From Ohtaekwangia koreensis (GTDB taxonomy: Bacteria; Bacteroidota; Bacteroidia; Cytophagales; Cyclobacteriaceae), in the NCBI RefSeq assembly GCF_900167975.1, contig NZ_FUZU01000002.1, positions 503,501 to 567,500 on the forward strand: a stretch of DNA of 64,000 nt, written 5' to 3'. Made by a program: the position numbers and the translations under genes. Below, piece by piece: positions 1-8,717 of this stretch (within the stretch, counting starts at the first letter, position 1; each line of letters starts with the position of its first letter). The notes beneath the pieces are model-generated. The model had not been told where the DNA came from. It saw nothing but the letters and a program-made list of their open reading frames with translations, and ran no database searches.

Positions 1-414
1 TTCAAGCTGTGCCTGAAGATCCAGGAAATTCTGATTTGCTTTCAGCTCCGGATAATTTTCCGCCACTACGAGCAAGCGGCTCAAGGCAGAGCCTACACCA
101 TTCTGGGCCTGTTGAAATTTTTGAAGTTGTTCTGGTGTAATGTTACTCGGATCAACTTTAACCTGTGTTGCACTTGCACGTGCTTCAATTACTTTGGTTA
201 ATGTCTCCTGTTCAAAGTTTGCATAACCCTTCACTGTATTTACCAGGTTAGGGATCAGGTCTGCTCTGCGTTGATATTGACTTTCAACCTGAGCCCATTC
301 TTTCGGAATGTTTTCTTGTAGCTCAACCATTGTATTATAACGACCTGCGAAAAAACCGTACAGAATCAGTACCGCAAGAATAATGACTCCAATAATAATT
401 AGTCCTTTTTTCAT
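1..414 (-). CDS. LemA family protein (C-terminus cut by window edge)
   Basis: The first 138 codons of a LemA protein are present; the 3' end lies outside the window. One N-terminal membrane segment (about residues 4-22, rich in I, L and V) is followed by the LemA helical region, with the family-typical stretch RRADLIPNLV near residues 48-57 and the conserved VxxYANFEQETL region after it. LemA proteins are anchored in the membrane by this helix, with a long helical bundle outside it; their role is still not settled. In many bacteria lemA sits beside TPM-domain genes; here three TPM genes lie at the other end of the window, about 60 kb away, so that link is not seen locally. Start ATG at 412-414; no better upstream start is seen. 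Confidence 0.9.
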   Translation of the reverse strand, partial: MKKGLIIIGVIILAVLILYGFFAGRYNTMVELQENIPKEWAQVESQYQRRADLIPNLVNTVKGYANFEQETLTKVIEARASATQVKVDPSNITPEQLQKFQQAQNGVGSALSRLLVVAENYPELKANQNFLDLQAQLE

Positions 415-596
415 ATTGTTGATTAACTCAATTTAAAATTAGTAAAAAAACTGCGTTGAACGCTATATAACAGTCACCGTTTCCTTATTACGAGAAGACG
501 CACTACTATACATTTTATTTTAAGTCTCAGCTACGCGAGAAAGAAAACGCAATCACCGATTTTTAGTTTGCCTATTATCGCGATTTATATTTTGGT

Positions 597-1673
597 TTAG
601 TTAGAAGAACCCTCAGTCATCTTTTCCGCACTGTCTGCTATGCGAAGTTGCTCAATGAAATCATCGAGATCACCATTCATAACGGAAGGTAAATTATAAA
701 CCGTATAGCCTATACGATGATCCGTCACGCGACTCTGAGGGTAATTATAGGTCCTGATTTTCTCTGAACGATCTCCGCTTCTTACCAACGACCTTCGCGC
801 AGTACCAAGTTCACTTTGCTGCTTCTCGACTTCTATTTCGTATAGCTTTGTTTTCAACATCTGCAACGCACGTTCGCGGTTACCGTGTTGTGAGCGCTCT
901 ACCTGGCAGGTAATAACAATCCCGGAAGGTTTATGCGTCAATTGTACTTTCGTTTCAACCTTGTTTACGTTCTGTCCACCGGCACCACTTGAACGTGCCG
1001 TCTGAACTTCTATATCGGCAGGGTTGATCACAACCTCCTCCACATCTTCAACTTCAGGAAGTGCCACCACAGATGCTGCAGACGTATGAACGCGGCCTTG
1101 TTGCTCTGTAGCCGGAACACGCTGTACGCGATGCACACCGGATTCAAACTTGAACAATCCATACGCACCTTCACCGCTTACACTGCTGATCACTTCTTTA
1201 TAGCCACCGGCTGTACCTTCCGTTACATCCAGCACAGACATTTTCAATCCGCGTTTGTCGCAGAAGCGTTGGTACATTCTCCAAAGGTCTCCGGCAAAAA
1301 TTGCAGCTTCATCTCCTCCCGTACCTGCGCGGATCTCTAACAACACATTCTTGTCGTCATTCGGATCTTTCGGAATCAGGAGTTCTTTCAGCTGTCCATC
1401 CAAAACTTCAATCTTTGGAGTAAGCTCATCGATTTCCATTTTCGCGAGTTCACGTAACTCCGGATCTTTTTCTTTTTCCAGTACTTCTTTGGCTTGCTGC
1501 AGATGTCCTCTGGCGTCCATGTACTGATTATACTTCACTACAATTTTTTCAAGATCTCTGTATTCTTTGCTGAGCTGCGAGAATTTTTTCATATCGCTAA
1601 CGGTATCCGGCTGTGCCAGCAGCTGGCCTACTTCTTCGAATCGCAGCTTAATTTCTTCCAGTTTTTCAATCAT
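597..1673 (-). CDS. prfA: Peptide chain release factor 1
   Basis: RF1 ends translation at UAA and UAG codons in the ribosomal A site. The 358-residue product has the normal family length. The codon-reading tripeptide PAT is at residues 187-189, which marks RF1 rather than RF2 (SPF), and the peptidyl-tRNA hydrolysis motif GGQ is at residues 232-234 within GAGGQNVNK. The N-terminal helical domain (about 1-100) is intact. It appears to be transcribed alone on the minus strand, with a -7-like TACCTTTG at 1691-1698 (minus strand) but no convincing -33 element. No hemK/prmC methyltransferase gene is adjacent. Sure of the assignment. Confidence 0.98.
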   Translation of the reverse strand: MIEKLEEIKLRFEEVGQLLAQPDTVSDMKKFSQLSKEYRDLEKIVVKYNQYMDARGHLQQAKEVLEKEKDPELRELAKMEIDELTPKIEVLDGQLKELLIPKDPNDDKNVLLEIRAGTGGDEAAIFAGDLWRMYQRFCDKRGLKMSVLDVTEGTAGGYKEVISSVSGEGAYGLFKFESGVHRVQRVPATEQQGRVHTSAASVVALPEVEDVEEVVINPADIEVQTARSSGAGGQNVNKVETKVQLTHKPSGIVITCQVERSQHGNRERALQMLKTKLYEIEVEKQQSELGTARRSLVRSGDRSEKIRTYNYPQSRVTDHRIGYTVYNLPSVMNGDLDDFIEQLRIADSAEKMTEGSSN

Positions 1674-1795
1674 ACGCTAAAATCAGTCGGCAAAGGTAGC
1701 TAATAGATACGATACATCAGATGGAGAAAACAAAGACAATAAGGCTCTTATAGCAGGATTTGGAATTTGATGTTTGTCGCCTGAAATTTACCCGC

Positions 1796-2296
1796 ATGAA
1801 CAGAATTATAGTTTTTGGATTCCTGGTGTTAACGGCTTGTGGTGGCAAACTATCGGACGAGCAGCGGAAAAGATTACGCGAAGGAATGGATGATCAGAAG
1901 ATTGTAAAACTGAGTGACTCTGATATTGTAAACGCGGCTCTTGAACAAGGACAATCTGTATTCGCAGCATTGGAGAAAGTAAAATTCGATGCAACTAAAG
2001 TTGATTCCATCTCCGAAAAGTATTCTGTTAAAATACATTGGACTGTGCCAGGCAAAGGCAATGCCGACCTGATCGAACAACAACTCATCGAGGCCTATAT
2101 AACCGGAATGGTTACGGGCTCCTTACAAGATAACATCCAGAAACTATATACTGACGAAAAGCAATCTGATTACGAAACGCTGCTATATTCCAAACCTATA
2201 GTAAGCCCGATGGCTGACGGCGTTGAGAAGCTGGACGGTGTATGGCACATCTATATCCCGAAAAAGCAAGCGGTTCTTTCTGCCTCGAAAAAATAA
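1796..2296 (+). CDS. Small predicted lipoprotein of unknown function
   Basis: A 166-residue protein. I choose the ATG at 1796 because it opens directly onto a lipoprotein signal: a short basic start (MNR), a hydrophobic stretch and the lipobox LTAC with Cys15; the longer reading frame from 1760 only adds a charged leader. After the Cys the chain is mixed alpha/beta with several acidic patches and no motif I recognise. It likely sits in a membrane facing the periplasm. It converges on the Kazal-like gene at 2297, with no gap between the two stop codons. No function is proposed. Confidence 0.75.
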   Translation: MNRIIVFGFLVLTACGGKLSDEQRKRLREGMDDQKIVKLSDSDIVNAALEQGQSVFAALEKVKFDATKVDSISEKYSVKIHWTVPGKGNADLIEQQLIEAYITGMVTGSLQDNIQKLYTDEKQSDYETLLYSKPIVSPMADGVEKLDGVWHIYIPKKQAVLSASKK

Positions 2297-2518
2297 TCAA
2301 GGGCACGCGCCTGTAGTCCATGTAGTAACTCCGGAACCTTTCGCTACACATTCGTTTTCGTACGTTTTGTTATCGCACCCGCATACCTGATCAACAACAT
2401 CCGGGCATACCAACACATCCTCAATTTTAGAAGGATCTATACAGGTTTGCTTATTGTCATCATCGTCTTCGCATGCCAGTAATACTGCCAGCGCAAGAAA
2501 GATACATATCCGTTTCAT
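2297..2518 (-). CDS. Kazal-like domain lipoprotein
   Basis: A 73-residue protein with an N-terminal lipoprotein signal ending in LLAC (Cys16), an acidic linker (DDDD at 18-21) and a compact cysteine-rich domain. Cysteines are at 26, 38, 46, 48, 57 and 72, and the VCGCDNKTYENEC run at 45-57 is the hallmark of Kazal-type serine-protease inhibitor folds, which hold three disulfides. As a lipoprotein the domain would be displayed in the periplasm or at the cell surface, where it could inhibit a protease, but the reactive-site loop cannot be judged by eye. It is divergent from the M28 peptidase gene at 2645 and convergent with the small lipoprotein gene. A structural Kazal module without inhibitory activity remains possible. 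Confidence 0.75.
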   Translation of the reverse strand: MKRICIFLALAVLLACEDDDDNKQTCIDPSKIEDVLVCPDVVDQVCGCDNKTYENECVAKGSGVTTWTTGACP

Positions 2519-2608
2519 GTCTTTAGCTCCTCCTCTTCCTAAAGCAAAAAGACCGTGCCTGATTCTATAAATTAAATAAGCGGTAACTCGTTCTTATGCG
2601 CTGTTCTT

Positions 2609-2616
2609 TATTTTTG
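2609..2616 (+). promoter_or_regulatory. Putative -7 element of M28 peptidase gene
   Basis: The octamer TATTTTTG fits the Bacteroidota -7 consensus TAnnTTTG and lies 28 bases before the ATG at 2645. No clear TTG -33 element is seen at the usual distance, so this is a weak call. Confidence 0.35.
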
Positions 2617-2644
2617 AACAGAATCATTAACCGAAAACCGCACT

Positions 2645-4237
2645 ATGATAAAAAGATTTTTACACCCTTTTACCGTTCTGCTGGCACTGCTCTTCCCGGG
2701 TATAGTGTTCGCACAGCAAACAGAAAAAATTGACACGGCCATCGTATCAAAAATAAAAGATGAGGGAATGAACCGTTCGAAGGTAATGGACATTCTGAGT
2801 ATGCTTACAGATATACATGGTCCTCGTCTTACAAATTCACCCGGATACAAGAAGGCTGCAGACTATGCAAAGTCTTCGCTAGAATCGTGGGGTGTGCAAA
2901 ATGTACACTTTGATACATGGGAAGAAGATTTCGGTCGTGGATGGCAGTTGAAGAAATTCAGCCTGCAAAATCTTGGTCCGGTATATTTCCCGGTGATTGC
3001 ATATCCGAAGGCATGGACACCCGGTGTGAAGGGAGCTGTTGCAGCTGAAGCGGTATATCTTGATATCAAAAAAGAAGAAGACCTCAACCAATATAAAGGA
3101 AAGCTAAAGGGCAAGATTGTCCTGTTCAGTTTACCAACACCGGTGAAGCCCGGCTTTAAACCTGATGCTACACGTTTGAATGATTCCACGTTGCTGCAAA
3201 TGTCTAATGCCGACATCAGTGAGTCATTTGGCGGCAGAAGATTTCAGGCACCTACAGAACCACAACGGTTGGCCTACCTGAAATGGGATCTTTGTCAGAA
3301 GGAAGGCGCGATCGCTGTGTTGGAAGCAAGTCCTTCAGCACGTCTGGAAGATGGTACAGTAACCGTATCGGCTGCTACAGTTCCATATCCAGCTGAAACA
3401 CCTTTCAGTAAACGCGTGTCGTCCTATAAAGCGAATGCTCCTAAAATTTTACCTCAGGTAGTTGTTGCTGCCGAGCACTACAACCGGATGGTACGTCAGA
3501 TTCAAAAAGGTCAGACTGTAAAACTTGAGCTTACGCTTGAAACAGAATTCACACCTTCCGCACCAGGCTATAATGTGATCGGCGAAATTCAAGGAACAGA
3601 TTTGAAAGACGAAGTAGTAATGATTGGTGCTCACCTTGACTCGTGGCATAGTGGTACGGGTACTACCGATAACGCTGCCGGCTCTGCAGTAATGATGGAG
3701 GCTATGCGTATTTTGAAATCACTGGGTGTAACACCGAAGAGAACAATTCGTATAGGTCTGTGGGGTGGTGAAGAACAAGGGCTGCTTGGATCGAAGTCGT
3801 ATGTTAAGCGAACGTATGGCGAACGTCTTGATAAAGCATTCCCATACGATTCTATACAATTGAAACCCGGTGCTGAAAAATTCTCGGTATACCTGAACAT
3901 GGATAACGGCACAGGAAAATTCCGCGGAGTATATCTTCAGGGAAATGACAAAGTGCGTCCTATCTTCCGCAACTGGATGAAGCCTTTTAACAAAATGGGT
4001 GCCTCCACGTTAACGCTTCAAAACACAGGTGGTACCGATCACCTTTCATTTGATGCTATCGGATTACCGGGCTTTCAATTTATACAAGACCCAATTGAAT
4101 ACAGCACGCGCACGCATCACACCAGTATGGATTTATACGATAAAGCTGTTGAGCCTGACTTAAAGCACAATGCTACCATGATTGCAGTATTTGCCTGGAT
4201 GGCTGCTAATCGCGATGAGTTAATACCAAGGAAATAA
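2645..4237 (+). CDS. Secreted M28-family zinc aminopeptidase with PA domain
   Basis: A 530-residue exported peptidase. A signal peptide covers about residues 1-23 (cleavage after FAQ). A protease-associated-type insert occupies roughly residues 130-270, and the M28 catalytic domain follows from about 300. Metal ligands and catalytic residues are visible in order: His330 in GAHLDSW, Asp in TDNAAGS, the Glu pair in GGEEQG, Asp in NMDNG, and the last His in THHTSMD. M28 enzymes use two zinc ions to cut N-terminal residues from peptides; the substrate cannot be told here. The gene appears monocistronic: a -7-like element lies upstream and a strong terminator hairpin (4255-4295) follows directly. 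Confidence 0.92.
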   Translation: MIKRFLHPFTVLLALLFPGIVFAQQTEKIDTAIVSKIKDEGMNRSKVMDILSMLTDIHGPRLTNSPGYKKAADYAKSSLESWGVQNVHFDTWEEDFGRGWQLKKFSLQNLGPVYFPVIAYPKAWTPGVKGAVAAEAVYLDIKKEEDLNQYKGKLKGKIVLFSLPTPVKPGFKPDATRLNDSTLLQMSNADISESFGGRRFQAPTEPQRLAYLKWDLCQKEGAIAVLEASPSARLEDGTVTVSAATVPYPAETPFSKRVSSYKANAPKILPQVVVAAEHYNRMVRQIQKGQTVKLELTLETEFTPSAPGYNVIGEIQGTDLKDEVVMIGAHLDSWHSGTGTTDNAAGSAVMMEAMRILKSLGVTPKRTIRIGLWGGEEQGLLGSKSYVKRTYGERLDKAFPYDSIQLKPGAEKFSVYLNMDNGTGKFRGVYLQGNDKVRPIFRNWMKPFNKMGASTLTLQNTGGTDHLSFDAIGLPGFQFIQDPIEYSTRTHHTSMDLYDKAVEPDLKHNATMIAVFAWMAANRDELIPRK

Positions 4238-4254
4238 ATTTCACACGATTATAA

Positions 4255-4295
4255 AACAAAGCCTTCTGTGATACACGGAAGGCTTTGTTATTTTT
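4255..4295 (+). terminator. Rho-independent terminator after M28 peptidase gene
   Basis: A 16-base-pair stem (left arm 4255-4270, right arm 4274-4289, one G-T pair) with a 3-base loop is followed by A and five T. It ends transcription of the peptidase gene before the DedA gene. The last bases of the hairpin and the T tract also spell TATTTTTG (4289-4296), a match to the -7 promoter consensus for the next gene. Confidence 0.88.
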
Positions 4296-4296
4296 G
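4289..4296 (+). promoter_or_regulatory. Putative -7 element of DedA gene overlapping a terminator
   Basis: TATTTTTG matches TAnnTTTG and lies 41 bases before the DedA ATG. It is made from the end of the terminator stem and its T tract. No clear -33 element is seen, so this is tentative. Confidence 0.35.
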
Positions 4297-4337
4297 CGGA
4301 ACTATAGTTGAAATTAATCATCGTTAAAAAAGACCCT

Positions 4338-4988
4338 ATGGAATTCATTAAATCCCTCATTGATTTTATTCTTCACATCGATCATCACTTGGTTGAAATT
4401 GTTCGTGATTATAGAACGTGGACGTACTTGATTCTCTTCATCATTATTTTTGCTGAAACTGGTTTAGTGGTAACTCCATTTCTTCCAGGCGATTCTTTGC
4501 TGTTCGCTGCAGGCGCCATTATCGCCAAACCTGATACAGGCCTCAATATATTCTTCATGTTTTTACTGCTGATTATTGCAGCTATACTTGGCGACCTGGT
4601 GAACTATCATGTAGGTAAATACATTGGTCCGAAAGCCTTTAGTGGTAAGTATAGATTTTTAAAGATTGAATACCTTAATAAAACGCAGGCGTTCTACAAC
4701 AAGCATGGCGGCAAAACGATTATCTATGCGCGTTTCATTCCGATCATTCGCACCTTTGCTCCATTCGTGGCTGGCATAGGAACAATGAGCTATCGCAAGT
4801 TTGCAAGCTTCAATGTAATTGGAGGCATTACATGGGTAGGAAGCTTTCTTTTCCTGGGTTATTTTTTTGGTGGAATTCCGGTTATTAAAAACAATTTCAC
4901 GTACGTGATTCTGGGAATTATTTTCGTTTCCATTCTTCCTCCAATTATTGAAGTAGTTAAAAGCAGAACAAAATCGCAGCAGGTTTAG
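4338..4988 (+). CDS. DedA family (VTT/SNARE-associated) membrane protein
   Basis: A 216-residue inner-membrane protein when started at the ATG at 4338, which I prefer to the upstream TTG at 4308. It shows the DedA pattern: an N-terminal hydrophobic segment, the PGDSLLFAAG loop, the conserved stretch YARFIPIIRTFAPFVAG with the two basic residues, and two or three C-terminal membrane helices. DedA/VTT proteins are linked to lipid carrier recycling and scrambling, proton-motive-force balance and drug tolerance; which of these applies cannot be read from sequence. It is alone between a terminator and the convergent tag gene. Confidence 0.9.
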   Translation: MEFIKSLIDFILHIDHHLVEIVRDYRTWTYLILFIIIFAETGLVVTPFLPGDSLLFAAGAIIAKPDTGLNIFFMFLLLIIAAILGDLVNYHVGKYIGPKAFSGKYRFLKIEYLNKTQAFYNKHGGKTIIYARFIPIIRTFAPFVAGIGTMSYRKFASFNVIGGITWVGSFLFLGYFFGGIPVIKNNFTYVILGIIFVSILPPIIEVVKSRTKSQQV

Positions 4989-5032
4989 AGGCTTACGCTG
5001 ACGAACGAAGTATAGCTGCTATATAATAGTGA

Positions 5033-5599
5033 CTATACTTTTTTATACTTCCAACAATCTACGAGGTGATCGTTTACGAGGCCGCACGCTTGCATGTGTG
5101 CATAGATAACGGTACTGCCAACAAATTTAAATCCGCGCTTGATCAGATCTTTACTCAGGGCATCAGACTCTTTTGTAGTGGCTGGTACTTCTCCGAGTGA
5201 TTTCCATTTGTTCACAATAGGCTTCCCGCCAACAAAACCCCAGATATAGTCATTAAAGGTTCCGAATTCCTTTTGCACTTCTAAAAAGCGCTTTGCATTA
5301 TTAACTGCGGCATATACCTTAAGTTTATTACGGATGATGCCAGGATCAAGAAGAATTTTTTCCATTCGCGCCTCCGTAAATTTTGAAACCTTTACAGGAT
5401 CGAAGTCAGCAAACGACTTTCGGTAGCCTTCTCTCTTTTTCAGAATAGTAGACCAGCTCAAGCCAGCCTGTGCTCCTTCAAGGATCAGGAACTCGAAATG
5501 AATCCGATCGTCATGAACCGGAACGCCCCACTCTTCATCGTGATACCGTATATACTGATCAAACTTAAGGCACCAGGGGCAACGAACTTTCTCTTTCAT
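5033..5599 (-). CDS. tag: DNA-3-methyladenine glycosylase I
   Basis: Tag removes 3-methyladenine from alkylated DNA as the first step of base excision repair. The 188-residue product is full length. The N-terminal CPWC block with a following HDEEWGVP, the central GAQAGLSW segment and the C-terminal HLVDCW are the classic Tag signatures; the Cys and His residues in the first and last blocks form the structural zinc site. It is monocistronic on the minus strand and divergent from the lipoprotein gene at 5769, sharing a 169-base intergenic region with short repeats at 5640-5722. Confidence 0.96.
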   Translation of the reverse strand: MKEKVRCPWCLKFDQYIRYHDEEWGVPVHDDRIHFEFLILEGAQAGLSWSTILKKREGYRKSFADFDPVKVSKFTEARMEKILLDPGIIRNKLKVYAAVNNAKRFLEVQKEFGTFNDYIWGFVGGKPIVNKWKSLGEVPATTKESDALSKDLIKRGFKFVGSTVIYAHMQACGLVNDHLVDCWKYKKV

Positions 5600-5639
5600 G
5601 TTTATTTATTTATCGATCGTACAAATATGCAGGATGGTG

Positions 5640-5722
5640 TGTCAACAGTATGTCAACAGGTTATTCGAATTTCCTAAAAGTATATTTTTTTCCTCAAACC
5701 GGTACCTGAAAATAATTCGAAT
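5640..5722. repeat. Direct repeats and repeated palindrome in divergent intergenic region
   Basis: TGTCAACAG occurs at 5640-5648 and again at 5651-5659, that is 11 bases (about one helical turn) apart. The palindrome ATTCGAAT occurs at 5663-5670 and at 5715-5722, 52 bases (about five turns) apart. Both pairs lie between the divergent tag and glycosidase-like genes. In-phase spacing suggests a regulator binding site, but no regulator is known. Confidence 0.4.
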
Positions 5723-5768
5723 CATGTGATGAAGTTTTCCTAATTTGTAAAGTGACTCCTGAAAAGTT

Positions 5769-6911
5769 ATGCGGATGAGAAAAAAAAGAAAGAGCTTAAT
5801 ACGACACATTGCGCTGTTATTGTTTGCTATTGCTACTCTTGTGGCGTGTGAAAAAGATGATCAGCAACAAAGCCGTAATTTCCATATGGGATTCACTCCA
5901 TTTCCATACGAGTCGTCTGTGGATGCGGCCAATTTTACGTATGCGCGATTGAGCGAAGATGCAGACATTATCAATCATCATTTTGATAACGGTGTGCCTT
6001 GGACAGAAGCTTTTTCAGGAGATGATTTTACTGAATCAATTATGGGAGATTGGAATTTTCGAAAGAGCCAGACAAAAGCATCACACAAAATTTACCTTTC
6101 TGTTACTCCTATAAATTTCACAAGAACAGGTTTGGCTTCATATCGCGGTGAACAAGATAACATGACCTTGCCTTCGCCTTGGGATACCTATAGCTTTAAC
6201 AGTATAGAAGTAAAGACGGCATATCTCAATTATTGCAAACGCATTATTGATTTCTTCAATCCCGATTATTTCAACATGGCTATAGAAGCAAATTTACTCT
6301 ATGTCAATAATCCTGCACGATGGAGCGAATACATGGAACTACATCAATATATCTATAGCGCGCTTAAAGCGAGCTATCCATCACTACCAATTTTCTGTTC
6401 TGTTTCAGGCGCATATCTGTTGGAAGGTTTCATTAACAACAACGATCATGTGCAGCAGCGACTTGCTGTATTGCAACTGCTGGAATATTCTGATCTATAT
6501 AGTCTTTCATTTTATTCCTACTTAACAACCTATCTCGGCAATCCGTATCCTGCCAATACATTTGATGCTCTCTTTAATCTCAGTGATAAACCATTGGCGA
6601 TCGCAGAGACAGGCTATGCTGCGCAAACTTTTTCAATAGATATAGGATCAGGATTGATAAAGATTGAATCGGATCAGGATAAACAGGAGAAGTACATTCG
6701 TGATTTACTCACAGCCTGTATGAAGCGGGAAACAAAGTTCGTTATCAATTTTGTTGTACGTGACTACGATCAACTCTGGGCTCAGATCGGCTCACCAAAT
6801 GATATATCAATTGCCTGGCGAGATACCGGATTGATAGATGAGAATGGTGAGCCGCGAAAAGCCTATAGTACGTGGAAGGAATTCAAATCCAGAAAATTTA
6901 TACTTAACTAA
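5769..6911 (+). CDS. Glycoside-hydrolase-like lipoprotein (clan GH-A type TIM barrel)
   Basis: A 380-residue lipoprotein with a basic N-terminus (RMRKKRKS), a hydrophobic signal and lipobox VAC. The rest reads like a TIM-barrel glycosidase of clan GH-A: Glu173 in the strand-end motif AIEANLL fits the acid/base (usually in an N-E context), and Glu280 in LAIAETGY fits the nucleophile position of GH53/GH5-like enzymes. Spacing between them (about 107 residues) is reasonable for that clan. Family and substrate cannot be fixed by eye; GH53 or an unclassified relative is possible. The protein probably sits on the outer membrane. No sus-type genes are near, so it is not in a polysaccharide utilization locus. 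Confidence 0.65.
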   Translation: MRMRKKRKSLIRHIALLLFAIATLVACEKDDQQQSRNFHMGFTPFPYESSVDAANFTYARLSEDADIINHHFDNGVPWTEAFSGDDFTESIMGDWNFRKSQTKASHKIYLSVTPINFTRTGLASYRGEQDNMTLPSPWDTYSFNSIEVKTAYLNYCKRIIDFFNPDYFNMAIEANLLYVNNPARWSEYMELHQYIYSALKASYPSLPIFCSVSGAYLLEGFINNNDHVQQRLAVLQLLEYSDLYSLSFYSYLTTYLGNPYPANTFDALFNLSDKPLAIAETGYAAQTFSIDIGSGLIKIESDQDKQEKYIRDLLTACMKRETKFVINFVVRDYDQLWAQIGSPNDISIAWRDTGLIDENGEPRKAYSTWKEFKSRKFILN

Positions 6912-6941
6912 TCCCATTACTTCGGTGAGTATAGCATACAC

Positions 6942-7391
6942 CTATTTCATCCATTCATATACCGTATAGTGATCTCCATTCATACCGAGAGCCTGATATA
7001 CCTTCATGGCGCGTTCATTTGTCTTATCAACATATAGTCTGAGTCCAATAAGAGAGTCATCTTCACTTATTATCCGGAGAATGTTATCGTACATCATCTT
7101 GAAGATTCCTTTTTTACGATAGGCTTCCATTACGTAAACTGACTGCAGCCACAACACCATTCCATTCCTCCAGTCGCTCCATTCATACGTAACCATGTGG
7201 CAGCCTATAATAATGCCGCTTTCTTCAACCACATTATAAAAACCTTTTGATGGGTCATCAAATAATGCTTGCAGGCCTTTCTTTAGTATTTGTGGGTCTA
7301 AGGAAACATGCTCTGTTTCAAGTGCAAGCTTTTGTTGAAAATCAATCAGTATAGGTATATCTGAAGCAATGGATTTTCTAATGGTGATCAT
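6942..7391 (-). CDS. GNAT family N-acetyltransferase
   Basis: A 149-residue single-domain GNAT protein. It starts with the typical beta-strand MITIRKS and has the acetyl-CoA-binding region around YRKKGIFKMMYDNIL (about residues 92-106), followed by the late block NERAMKVYQALGM, all in the usual order. The conserved Q/R-x-x-G-x-G/A loop is partly altered (RKKGIF). The acceptor substrate is unknown. It lies 26 bases downstream of the PLP-enzyme gene on the same strand and is likely co-transcribed with it. Confidence 0.88.
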   Translation of the reverse strand: MITIRKSIASDIPILIDFQQKLALETEHVSLDPQILKKGLQALFDDPSKGFYNVVEESGIIIGCHMVTYEWSDWRNGMVLWLQSVYVMEAYRKKGIFKMMYDNILRIISEDDSLIGLRLYVDKTNERAMKVYQALGMNGDHYTVYEWMK

Positions 7392-7417
7392 ATATATAGT
7401 AGATGATAATATAGCGA

Positions 7418-8557
7418 TTATGATAATGCCTGGTTGATATCTTCCAGTAAGTCTTCTGCACCCTCGATGCCAACAGAGAAACGCAACAGCTTATCGGTTA
7501 CACCAATGGCGGCACGGTCGGCCGCGCTGATTTTTGCATGTGAAGTTTCTGCCGGACTTGTAATGGTTGACTCTATACCACCCAAACTTACTGCGCGTTG
7601 TATGAGTTTAAGCTTTCTCATAAATTGAGAGGCATCTGTCTTTACTTCAAAGGACAACATACCACCAAAACCTCCCGGCATTTGCGCCTTTGCTATAGCA
7701 TGCCCGGGATGATCGGGAAGACCTGGATAATATACTTTCCCTATACGCGAGTCTGCTTGGAGATACTGTGCAATAGTCAATGCATTTTGATTTTGCTGCC
7801 GAACACGAAGCACGATCGTCTTCAAACTTCTTTCTACAAGCCAGCATGTATGCGCATCAAGCGAACCTCCGGTATTGATAGCCTTCTGCAGAATTTTTTC
7901 AACGAAAGCTTTTGATGCAACGGCTGCACCACAGCAAATGTCGCTATGCCCACCTATATACTTGGTTCCGCTGTGGGTCACAATGTCTATACCAAGATCA
8001 ATAGGATTCTGATTTACGGGAGATGCAAACGTATTGTCGATGATGGTCACAATGTTGTGACGTTCTGCAATTGACGCAACGGACCGGATATCCGTAATTT
8101 TAAGCGTTGGGTTGGAGGGCGTCTCTATAAAAATCAATCGCGTTTCCGGACGGATAGCTTTTTCAAAATTCGAGGGATCACTTGCATCCACGAACGTGTA
8201 ATGTATTCCGAAGCGCGGTAATTCCGTGACAATAGCATGTTGCGTGCCTCCATATAGGTCGCTTTGAAAAATTACATGATCGTCTTTTTTTACGATAGCC
8301 AACAAGGAGGTCATGATCGCTGCCATTCCCGAACTAAAGATGACACCATCTTCAGCATTTTCCAGGGCTGCTATTTTTTCAGCTACTGCTTTTTGATTGG
8401 GTGTATTAAAATAGCGAGGATATGGAAAGGATGGAACACCTTCATAGTCATAGGCGGAAGAAGGATAAATTGGAGTGACCATTCCTTTGTGTACCGGGTC
8501 TCCGGGGGAGCCGGCATGTACACTTTGGGTAAGCTTTGAATGACTGGCTTTTTTCAT
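7418..8557 (-). CDS. Cys/Met metabolism PLP-dependent enzyme (cystathionine gamma-synthase/lyase type)
   Basis: A 379-residue fold-type-I PLP enzyme of the transsulfuration family. Visible motifs include YPRYFNTPN near the N-terminus, SSGMAAI (phosphate-binding), DNTFASP, and THSGTKYIGGHSD with the PLP lysine at residue 199. The family makes or breaks cystathionine, or eliminates thiol from Met or homocysteine (MetB, MetC, cystathionine gamma-lyase, methionine gamma-lyase). The subtype cannot be settled without a tree. It heads a likely two-gene unit with the GNAT gene. No SAM riboswitch was found in the 160 bases upstream. Confidence 0.9.
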   Translation of the reverse strand: MKKASHSKLTQSVHAGSPGDPVHKGMVTPIYPSSAYDYEGVPSFPYPRYFNTPNQKAVAEKIAALENAEDGVIFSSGMAAIMTSLLAIVKKDDHVIFQSDLYGGTQHAIVTELPRFGIHYTFVDASDPSNFEKAIRPETRLIFIETPSNPTLKITDIRSVASIAERHNIVTIIDNTFASPVNQNPIDLGIDIVTHSGTKYIGGHSDICCGAAVASKAFVEKILQKAINTGGSLDAHTCWLVERSLKTIVLRVRQQNQNALTIAQYLQADSRIGKVYYPGLPDHPGHAIAKAQMPGGFGGMLSFEVKTDASQFMRKLKLIQRAVSLGGIESTITSPAETSHAKISAADRAAIGVTDKLLRFSVGIEGAEDLLEDINQALS

Positions 8558-8717
8558 GATCTCTAGTTAAGTTCGTTTCGTGAGATTACAAGTTCTGATT
8601 TGAAAAACATTTCTGCAATCACAGTTAATTGGAATCACCCGGAAATAGGTACGTCCAAAAAATTGTAATTTTTTTTTCAATACTTTTCGGAAATGTTTAA
8701 CCAAAACCTTTATACCT

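Noticed and set aside
1691-1698. TACCTTTG on the minus strand as prfA promoter -7 element
   Set aside because: It fits TAnnTTTG and is well placed, but no -33 TTG is found at a normal distance, so it is not listed as a feature.
8558-8717. Searched for a riboswitch or T-box before the PLP-enzyme gene
   Set aside because: No conserved core or long paired region could be seen in the 160 bases.
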